A stretch of 64,000 bases of DNA from an uncultured Prevotellaceae bacterium (GTDB taxonomy: Bacteria; Bacteroidota; Bacteroidia; Bacteroidales; Muribaculaceae): NCBI GenBank assembly GCA_900318335.1, contig ONKF01000006.1, positions 62,001 through 126,000 of the forward strand, read 5' to 3'. How positions within the stretch are numbered: position 1 is the stretch's first letter; each line of letters starts with the position of its first letter. The notes below the pieces were generated by a model. That model saw nothing but the letters and a program-made list of their open reading frames with translations. It searched no databases and was not told the DNA's origin. Positions 25,833 to 32,241 of this stretch are shown here, in pieces. Position numbers and translations under genes: made by a program.

Positions 25833-25877
25833 CGGGGGATTGGTTGAAAACCCAGTCCCCCGGTTTGCTTTTTTTTA
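25833..25877 (+). terminator. terminator of mfd
   Basis: CGGGGGATTGG pairs with CCAGTCCCCCG around TTGAAAAC, followed by GTTTGC and eight or more T residues. Confidence 0.85.
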
Positions 25878-25895
25878 TATTCTTGCATAGTTTTG
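25864..25895 (+). promoter_or_regulatory. full -33/-7 promoter for the carbohydrate-binding protein
   Basis: TTTG (25864-25867), 20-bp spacer, TAGTTTTG (25888-25895): exact consensus. The -33 box lies immediately after the mfd terminator stem. Confidence 0.75.
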
Positions 25896-25949
25896 TGTCA
25901 CCAAATCATGTTTAATTATTATTAAAACACAACAAAAAGTTTTACATTT

Positions 25950-28367
25950 ATGAAAAAAAGAATCCTATTGACAGCCATGATTATTATGGCAGGTGTAATG
26001 GGCTATGCGCAGCAGACCATGTGGGTACACACGGGCCATGTGCATTGGGCCTATAACACCGAATCGGTGGGCACGATGCCGTATAGCTCGGCCAGCCTGC
26101 TCACGGTTCTTGAAAAGGGTTTCACCCTTGCCGATGTGGACAGTGTCACGGTCGCCAGCGAGACGTTTGCCGACGACAATGTCCTCGTCAAGTACAACAA
26201 CAGTGTGGCCGACGTCTATGTGGCCGGTAACATCGCCAACCACATCACTGCCGAAGTGACGGGCGCGCGCGTTGCCGTCATGCAGGACGCCGATGTCGCC
26301 ACCGAGTACACCTACACCCTGCAGGGCACCAGCTCGAGCGGCTGCTTCTACCATGCGGGTTTCTACAAGATGACGCTTGTGCTCAACGGAGTTAACCTGG
26401 TTAACCCCGATAGCGCTGCCATCAACATCCAGAACAGTAAGCGCATCGCCGTGCAACTTGCCGACGGCACGACCAACACCCTGGCCGATGCCGCCAACAA
26501 TACCAAGAAGGCCGCCTTCCTGGTGAAGGGCCACGCTGAGTTTGCCAAGGGCGGTACGCTCACCATCACGGGTAACAAGAAGCACGCGCTGGCCTGCAAC
26601 GAGTACATGGAGGTGAAGAAAACCGTAGGTACCATCAACATCATCAGCTCGGTAGCCGACGCCATCAACGTGACACAGTACTTCCAGATGAACGGCGGTA
26701 CCATCAATATCCAGAGCTGCGGTGACGACGGTATCCAAGTAGATGCCGAGGACACTGCCGATCCTGAGCTTGACGGCCACGTCCTGATCAAGGGCGGCAC
26801 GCTCACCATCAACGGCAGCGCCGCTGGCACCAAGTGCATCAAGGCCGAGGGCAACGTGGATATCCAGGGCGGCACCTTGACATTGAAGCACACGGGTATT
26901 CCCGTTTGGGACGAAGAGGATAGCAAGATCAAGGAACCCGCCGGTATCGGCAGCGACCGCAACCTCACCATTAATGGCGCTGAGGCCATCGTGAACATCA
27001 CCATGACCGGTAACGGCGCCCGCGGCATGAAGTGCGACAGCACGATGACCGCTACCGCCGGCAACATCGACCTCAACTGCTCGGGCGGTGACTGGGCCTA
27101 CAGCACCGTTGACACCAGCAGCGTGAAGTGCGCCAAGGCCGACTATGCCTTCATCCTGAACGGTGCAAGCATGAAGTGCACCACCGTCAAGGACGAGGCC
27201 GTGGGCGTTCACAGCGAGGGCACCATCCTCATCAGCGACGGCACGCTGACGCTCAACACCTATGACCACGGTATCAAGAGTGACTATGACATGGAGATTA
27301 CCGGTGGTACCATTACCTACAACATCAATGGTCCTGCCAGCAAGGCACTCAAGTGTGAAGGCAACATGCACATCTCGGGCGGCAACATCAGCGGCACCGT
27401 GAGCGGTGGTGGCCAGACGGCCAGCGACCAGACTACCAGTGCCAGCGCCGGCATCAAGTGTGACAACAACGTGACCATCGACGGCGGTACCTTCAACCTC
27501 AAGGCCACCGGTAACGGCGACAAGGGCATGAGCATCGACGGCTGGCTCATCATCAACGACGGCAACATCACCGTGAGCACCACCGGTAGCCGCTACGGAC
27601 AGAGCAGTGGTGGCTGGGGCGGCACGAGCAGCAGCGACCGCCGCTCATCGCCCAAGGGCATCAAGGTGGATGGCAACATCACCATCAATGGCGGTACCAT
27701 CACCGTGAGCGCCACTGGCGGCGAAGGTGCCGAGGGCATCGAGTCCAAGAACATCATGACCATCAATGGTGGCTATATCGAGGTGACCAGTTATGATGAT
27801 GCCTTGAACAGTTCCATGCACATGTACTTCAAGGGCGGTTATGTATATGCCGTTGCCACGGGCAATGACGCTATCGACTCCAATGGCAATATGTACCTGA
27901 GCGGCGGACACGTATTCTGCTGCGGCGCCGAGGAAGGTCTTGACGCCAACAGCGAGGGTGGCTACAAGGTTTATATCCAGAGCGGAGCTGCCCTGATTGC
28001 TATCGGTGGCAGCATGGGTGCCATCGAAAGTGGCGCAAGCCTGGGTCAAACGTGCTACCAGGGTAGCGTGAGCGCAAACACCCGCTATGCCCTCTATAAC
28101 GGCAGCAATGTTGACTTTGCAGTTCTTGTTCCCACTATCTCGTCACAGGGCGGCGGCTTTGGCCCCGGTGGCCCCGGTGGACCTGGCGGACAAGGTGGTT
28201 CAACAACCATGGTTGTCACAGCACCCTCTACGCCGAAACTTTACTCGGGTGTAACCTTCGGCGGCACTACCTTCTGGACCGGTAAGGGCGCTACCAGCGC
28301 TACTGGCGGCTCACAAGTAAGCCTCTCGACCTATTCCGGCGGTGGCGGCTGGGGTCCCAATTGGTAA
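25950..28367 (+). CDS. secreted carbohydrate-binding beta-helix protein (DUF4353-like)
   Basis: An 805-residue secreted protein: signal peptide (MKKRILLTAMIIMAGVMGYAQ), a short N-terminal domain, then from about residue 110 a long right-handed-helix-like array of ~20-residue turns of the form GGTLTINGS, A-GTKCIKAEGNVDIQ, GGTLTL. The pattern NGG(T/N)I-I-(S/T)--G--(G/A)(I/M)K-(D/E) is typical of the carbohydrate-binding DUF4353 family of Bacteroidota. Near the C-terminus lies a glycine-rich hinge (GGGFGPGGPGGPGGQGG). No catalytic residues are evident, so polysaccharide binding or adhesion is inference. A signal-peptide gene with dockerin repeats follows 51 bp downstream. Two related genes lie at the right edge. 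Confidence 0.88.
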   Translation: MKKRILLTAMIIMAGVMGYAQQTMWVHTGHVHWAYNTESVGTMPYSSASLLTVLEKGFTLADVDSVTVASETFADDNVLVKYNNSVADVYVAGNIANHITAEVTGARVAVMQDADVATEYTYTLQGTSSSGCFYHAGFYKMTLVLNGVNLVNPDSAAINIQNSKRIAVQLADGTTNTLADAANNTKKAAFLVKGHAEFAKGGTLTITGNKKHALACNEYMEVKKTVGTINIISSVADAINVTQYFQMNGGTINIQSCGDDGIQVDAEDTADPELDGHVLIKGGTLTINGSAAGTKCIKAEGNVDIQGGTLTLKHTGIPVWDEEDSKIKEPAGIGSDRNLTINGAEAIVNITMTGNGARGMKCDSTMTATAGNIDLNCSGGDWAYSTVDTSSVKCAKADYAFILNGASMKCTTVKDEAVGVHSEGTILISDGTLTLNTYDHGIKSDYDMEITGGTITYNINGPASKALKCEGNMHISGGNISGTVSGGGQTASDQTTSASAGIKCDNNVTIDGGTFNLKATGNGDKGMSIDGWLIINDGNITVSTTGSRYGQSSGGWGGTSSSDRRSSPKGIKVDGNITINGGTITVSATGGEGAEGIESKNIMTINGGYIEVTSYDDALNSSMHMYFKGGYVYAVATGNDAIDSNGNMYLSGGHVFCCGAEEGLDANSEGGYKVYIQSGAALIAIGGSMGAIESGASLGQTCYQGSVSANTRYALYNGSNVDFAVLVPTISSQGGGFGPGGPGGPGGQGGSTTMVVTAPSTPKLYSGVTFGGTTFWTGKGATSATGGSQVSLSTYSGGGGWGPNW

Positions 28368-28418
28368 TCTCTCAAGTAGTTATAAACAATGACATCATTA
28401 TTAAAAAGATTGAGAAAT

Positions 28419-28786
28419 ATGAAAAAGACGATTATAACGATGCTGATCGCACTGGTGGCTATGCTGGCCAGCGCCGAGACCTATAACTACCTGAAGTTCA
28501 CAATGTGTATGTCACAAATGCCGAAACCACAGCAACCATCCCACTGGCCGAGGTGCAGGATATGTACTTCAGCAACGAGGCTGGCGGCGAGAGTGACTAC
28601 AAGATGGGCGACGTGGACAAGGACGGCGAAGTGAGCATTGCCGACGTGACAGCGCTCATCGACTACCTGCTGGGTGGTGACGAAAGCGCCATCAATGTGC
28701 TCGCAGCCAACGTGAACGGTGACGAAAAGGTTAGTATCGAAGACCTCACCGCACTCATCGACATGCTGCTTGGCGGCAACAGATAA
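28419..28786 (+). pseudogene. secreted dockerin protein, frameshifted
   Basis: The start (MKKTIITMLIALVAMLASAE then TYNYLKFT) is a signal peptide in one frame. The rest (VYVTNAETTATIPLAEVQDMYFS, then a dockerin pair GDVDKDGEVSIADVTALIDYLLGG and NVNGDEKVSIEDLTALIDMLLGG) is in the frame entered at about 28502-28505. Restoring one A (ACAATG to ACAAATG) would rejoin KFT-NVYVT, as in intact relatives. The complete protein would be ~123 residues: a small secreted domain plus calcium-binding dockerin repeats. A real mutation, programmed frameshift and assembly error are all possible. Confidence 0.75.
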
Positions 28787-28809
28787 AAAATCTTCCTATC
28801 GATAAGACG

Positions 28810-28846
28810 TTGCGTCGTCTGGGCAATCCAGGCGGCGCAATTCTTA
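28810..28846 (+). terminator. terminator after the dockerin gene
   Basis: TTGCGTCGTCTGG pairs with CCAGGCGGCGCAA (two G-U pairs) around GCAAT, followed by a short T-rich tail. Confidence 0.7.
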
Positions 28847-28952
28847 TATTACTTACTATTCATCAAATAATACCTCATGCTAAGCCGCTTTGATCTGATG
28901 ATACGGAAAACAGTCACTGTCCAAAAGAAAAATCTTAAAAAATGTTAAAGAA

Positions 28953-28985
28953 TTTGGATTATTCAAATACATTGTTATACCTTTG
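28953..28985 (+). promoter_or_regulatory. -33/-7 promoter of the ABC-GntR operon
   Basis: TTTG (28953-28956), 21-bp spacer, TACCTTTG (28978-28985); the start of transcription should fall near 28992, inside the operator. Confidence 0.7.
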
Positions 28986-28987
28986 CG

Positions 28988-29009
28988 GTGTACTATTTAA
29001 GTAGTACAC
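28988..29009. promoter_or_regulatory. operator-like inverted repeat GTGTACTA-N6-TAGTACAC
   Basis: A perfect 8-bp inverted repeat separated by TTTAAG, starting 3 bp after the -7 box and so covering the expected transcription start. Its symmetry and place suit autorepression by the GntR-type regulator encoded as the third gene of this operon. Confidence 0.7.
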
Positions 29010-29051
29010 TAGTTAAGTCATTTTACTAACCAATTAAAATATCTATCTATT

Positions 29052-29858
29052 ATGTTTACAATCAAAGATATCAGCTTCAGCTACAGAAAGAAAGGCGTTG
29101 ATCTTTTCGACCGCCTGCTGGGCAAGAACGGCGCCGGCAAGTCCACCCTGATCTACCTGATGACGAGTCTGCTCACCCCCCAAAGCGGTGAAGTGCTGAT
29201 GGAAGGTGAGAACGTTCGCCGCCGTCTGCCCAAGACGATGAGCGACATTTTCCTGGTACCTGAGGAGTTTGAGCTGCCGCGATTGAGCCTCAAGGAGTAT
29301 GTGAAAATCAACGCACCGTTCTATCCCCGCTTCAGCATGGAGGACATGCAGCGTTATCTGGACATCTTCGATATGGGTGGTGACATGAACGCCAAGTTGC
29401 ACGCCCTGTCGATGGGTCAGAAGAAGAAAGTGTTCATGGCCTTTGCCTTTGCCACCAACACCCGAGCACTGATTATGGATGAGCCCACCAACGGCCTGGA
29501 CATCCCCAGCAAGAGCCAGTTCCGCAAACTCGTCAGCACCGGCATGACCGACGACAAGATGATGCTCATTTCGACCCATCAGGTGCGCGACATCAGTGAC
29601 ATCCTTGACCATGTGGTCATTATTGACCAGAGCAAGGTGTTGCTCAATGCAGGCATTGCCGAAGTGATGAACCGCGTGGCCTTCCGCCCGTTGCGTGAAG
29701 GTGACCAGCCCATCTTCGTACTTCAGAGTCCCATGGGCTCCTTGGGTGCCGTACCCGCACAACCCGGCGAGGAAACCGCCGTCGATCTGGAGATGCTCTT
29801 CAACGCCACGCTCCAGAATCCCGTTGCTATCAACCAATTATTCACCGCCTCAAAATGA
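29052..29858 (+). CDS. ABC transporter ATP-binding protein, with residues missing before Walker A
   Basis: Nucleotide-binding subunit of a small ABC-2-type exporter. Walker A GKNGAGKST is near residues 28-36, the signature LSMGQKKK near 120 and Walker B ALIMDEPTNGLD near 145, then a switch His in ISTHQVRD. The N-terminus runs IKDISFSYRKKGVDLFDR straight into LLGKNGAGKST. Related proteins have about 12 more residues there (a beta-strand and a GxxYG turn), so an in-frame loss of ~36 bp is likely. It may therefore be inactive. The stop overlaps the permease start (ATGA). Confidence 0.88.
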   Translation: MFTIKDISFSYRKKGVDLFDRLLGKNGAGKSTLIYLMTSLLTPQSGEVLMEGENVRRRLPKTMSDIFLVPEEFELPRLSLKEYVKINAPFYPRFSMEDMQRYLDIFDMGGDMNAKLHALSMGQKKKVFMAFAFATNTRALIMDEPTNGLDIPSKSQFRKLVSTGMTDDKMMLISTHQVRDISDILDHVVIIDQSKVLLNAGIAEVMNRVAFRPLREGDQPIFVLQSPMGSLGAVPAQPGEETAVDLEMLFNATLQNPVAINQLFTASK

Positions 29859-30712
29859 TTACTACTATGAATACCGTCAATCAAATATTCAACTGGAGCC
29901 GCTTCACGGCCGCCCTGCGTAAGGAAGTAGTAGAGAACTGGCGCACCATCCTGTTCAGCATCCTGGGCATCTATCTCCTGCTCACTGTCATTATGATTCT
30001 GGGAAATTTCATCGATTCCATCAGCGATAATATTGTCAGTTCGTTGATGAATATGGTTCCCCAAAAGACTGTGTTCTTTATGTTAACAATAGCCCTCATG
30101 GTGGTAGCTTCCTTGTCATTCCGCAACCTCAAGAGCAAAAACGGCCGTGTGGCCTTATTCACATCGCCCTCGTCAACGCTCGAGAAATTCCTTGTCAACG
30201 TTCTCATCTACGTGGTCGGCTCGATTGTTGTCTTCTTTGCCTGCGCACAGCTGGCCGACTTGACCCGCATCGGCATCCTGAGCCTGGTTGGCGCCGACGA
30301 TCTCATCGTTCCTGGTCCCATCAACTTCTTGAGCGCCATCAATGACACAGTCACGGGCATCGGCAGCATTGAACCAGTCGCTAAGGGCATGAGATGGATC
30401 TTCTGGCTGAGCCTGCTGGCAACACCGGGTATGTATCTGCTGGGCAGTGTGCTGTGGCCTCGCCTGTCATTGCTCAAGACCTTTGCCGCAGGCCAGATTC
30501 TCTCGATAGCCGTTATGATTATCGCCATCACCCTGACTAATGTCCTGATTCCCGAAGATGAGATAACCAACTGGCTTAAGAACATCGTCGAGAGCGGCAC
30601 TTTAACCAACTGGATTGCCATCAGCCTGGGCGTTCAAGCCGTTCTCTACTGGGGTCTCTCCTGGTATCTGTTCAAACGTAAAGATGTTGTTTCTCTTAAA
30701 TGGTGGAAATAA
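29855..30712 (+). CDS. ABC-2-type permease subunit
   Basis: A 285-residue membrane protein with about six helices (near 35-52, 72-92, 115-135, 180-200, 212-235, 258-275), no signal peptide and a cytoplasmic lead-in (NWSRFTAALRKEVVENWRT). It is the partner of the ATPase whose stop it overlaps by 4 bp. Similar three-gene sets (ATPase, permease, YtrA-like regulator) respond to envelope-acting compounds in other bacteria; that role is inference here. The substrate is unknown. Confidence 0.85.
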   Translation: MITTMNTVNQIFNWSRFTAALRKEVVENWRTILFSILGIYLLLTVIMILGNFIDSISDNIVSSLMNMVPQKTVFFMLTIALMVVASLSFRNLKSKNGRVALFTSPSSTLEKFLVNVLIYVVGSIVVFFACAQLADLTRIGILSLVGADDLIVPGPINFLSAINDTVTGIGSIEPVAKGMRWIFWLSLLATPGMYLLGSVLWPRLSLLKTFAAGQILSIAVMIIAITLTNVLIPEDEITNWLKNIVESGTLTNWIAISLGVQAVLYWGLSWYLFKRKDVVSLKWWK

Positions 30713-30715
30713 GTT

Positions 30716-31078
30716 ATGAATTTCAAGGATAATAAAGCGATTTATCTGCAGATTGCAGATCGCATTGGCGACCAGATTCTCTCAGGAACACTGACGCCAG
30801 ACGGAAAAGTGCCGAGCGTGCGAGAACTTGCCGCTGAGATTGAGGTTAACGCTAACACTGTAGCGCGCACCTATGACCACCTGCAGCAGAGCGGGGTCAT
30901 CTACACCAAGCGTGGACTGGGCTACTTTGTGAGCCCCGAAGCAAAAGAAAAAATCGTGTCCCTGAGGCGCGAACAGCTGATGCAGGGCGAGATGGACTAC
31001 TTCATGGGCCAGCTCAAGGCTGTGGGCATTACCCCTGCCGAACTGCAACAGATCTATCAGGATTATATCAACTCATAA
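30716..31078 (+). CDS. GntR family transcriptional regulator, YtrA-like
   Basis: A 120-residue one-domain regulator. The winged-helix DNA-binding part starts at AIYLQIADRIGDQILSG and includes VPSVRELAAEIEVNANTVART (recognition helix about residues 42-55) and the wing GVIYTKRGLGYFVS. Only ~50 residues follow, too few for the usual effector domain, which defines the YtrA-like subgroup. It sits 3 bp behind the permease gene. The likely target is the operator at 28988-29009 in its own operon promoter. Confidence 0.93.
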   Translation: MNFKDNKAIYLQIADRIGDQILSGTLTPDGKVPSVRELAAEIEVNANTVARTYDHLQQSGVIYTKRGLGYFVSPEAKEKIVSLRREQLMQGEMDYFMGQLKAVGITPAELQQIYQDYINS

Positions 31079-31084
31079 ATCATT

Positions 31085-31161
31085 GAACCACGAATTTCGC
31101 GAATCGACACAAACTGATCTCACCTGTAATCAATTAACTCAATTCCCGGAATTCGTGGTTC
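31085..31161. repeat. CACGAATT hairpin repeat, best copy
   Basis: GAACCACGAATT (31085-31096) and AATTCGTGGTTC (31150-31161) are perfect inverted arms around 53 bp. It could also terminate the GntR operon. Degenerate relatives are at 5300-5358 and 18275-18337. Confidence 0.7.
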
Positions 31162-31180
31162 TTAAAAAACAACTACTATT

Positions 31181-31252
31181 ATGATTTGCATCATCACCGC
31201 AGCTATCATCGTTGTCACTTTTGTCACAACGATAACCAGCAATCTCCTGTAA
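31181..31252 (+). CDS. possible 23-residue hydrophobic small protein
   Basis: An ATG 20 bp after the repeat opens a 23-codon frame (MICIITAAIIVVTFVTTITS plus NLL) that would span a membrane once. The bases before it (AAAAAACAACTACTATT) resemble Bacteroidota starts. It ends 57 bp before the next gene. Without homologues this is only a candidate. Confidence 0.3.
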   Translation: MICIITAAIIVVTFVTTITSNLL

Positions 31253-31308
31253 ACCCTCTCGATTATTATATCATAGTATTTTCAACAATCATTAAACATC
31301 TTGCAATT

Positions 31309-31935
31309 ATGAAAAAGTTAATCTACCTGGCACTGATTATTGCCATCGCCATACCCGCCTTCACCTCGTGCGGTAAAAAAAACAACAAAACGAAGTGTGG
31401 AACAATCTATCACCTGTCCGTTTCACAGGACTTGCTCGACTTGTGTGACATCATGGTCTCATACAGGGATGCTGACAGCGTCATCAAGACCAGCAAGATA
31501 AATGACATCGAATGGAAAAAAATGGTGATGAACAAAACCGATACCTTCAATGACTGGATGGGTTATGAGCTCAAACTCAAACCTGATGTTAAACTGACTA
31601 AGCAGTACTACGAAATCATCCTATCCTACGAGATCCTCAACTTTCATAAGTATGGCAGCGGGATAGCCGATGAAGGTGCCATGGATACGATTATGACCCG
31701 CTTGGTCAAGCCCGATCAGATTGAATCGACCATCGCAGCGCTTAACAGCAAGGGGCATCCCATCATTTCCATCAATCACAAGATAGCACAACACCAAGTC
31801 GTGGAAGGTGATTATGAAGACGTCGACAAATTCTATATGACTTATCACGGTTACAGCCCAAGCGCCCAGACAGACTCCCTCATGAAGGCTGCTGAAAGGA
31901 ATTCCGCCGATACCGTGGCCTCAACGGCCAAATAA
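31309..31935 (+). CDS. lipoprotein of unknown function
   Basis: A 208-residue protein with a clear signal (MKKLIYLALIIAIAIPAFTSC) and lipobox Cys21. I chose the ATG at 31309; the frame runs upstream to a TTG at 31186, but that would bury the signal peptide. The mature protein is charged and mostly helical (SVSQDLLDLCDIMVSYRD, MKAAERNSADTVASTAK) and matches no family I know. An IIxIxHKIAQHQ segment may be a beta strand. It sits between the GntR operon and the M16 cluster; no functional link is evident. Confidence 0.8.
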   Translation: MKKLIYLALIIAIAIPAFTSCGKKNNKTKCGTIYHLSVSQDLLDLCDIMVSYRDADSVIKTSKINDIEWKKMVMNKTDTFNDWMGYELKLKPDVKLTKQYYEIILSYEILNFHKYGSGIADEGAMDTIMTRLVKPDQIESTIAALNSKGHPIISINHKIAQHQVVEGDYEDVDKFYMTYHGYSPSAQTDSLMKAAERNSADTVASTAK

Positions 31936-32241
31936 CCGATCGGGCAAAATCATCGATTATGGAAGATGAGAGCAGAAATAAGATCTTGAATGATATGAAC
32001 TATAGAACAAGAATAATCGGTCATCGGGGAGAACTCTCATGCTGATTGAGCGTCCTACTTCCTGAGTTTATCATCTCGTATAATCAACTAAGATAAATCA
32101 CTGACTTATCGGACAATAATGCCCTCTAATCACGATTAATCCCATTTTTTTCAAAAAAAACAGATTATTTGTGTAGTTTTGCAGCCGGTTGATGCGTCTA
32201 ATGAGCAAAGAACATAAAAAACATATTATTAACCAGTATTT
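31936..32241. other. 306-bp intergenic region before the M16 cluster
   Basis: No gene and no clear terminator are seen. It contains the promoter box TAGTTTTG at 32174-32181 for the first M16 gene, preceded by a T/A-rich tract. Confidence 0.5.
32174..32181 (+). promoter_or_regulatory. -7 box (TAGTTTTG) for M16 gene 1
   Basis: TAnnTTTG about 60 bp before the ATG; the -33 region is only T-rich. Confidence 0.55.

Noticed and set aside
25950-28367. CRISPR-like or tandem DNA repeat in the carbohydrate-binding gene
   Set aside because: The periodicity is at protein level (about 20-residue helix turns), with varied DNA and no spacers.
31186-31308. N-terminal extension of the lipoprotein at 31309
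   Set aside because: Would place 41 residues before a perfect lipoprotein signal and starts at TTG.
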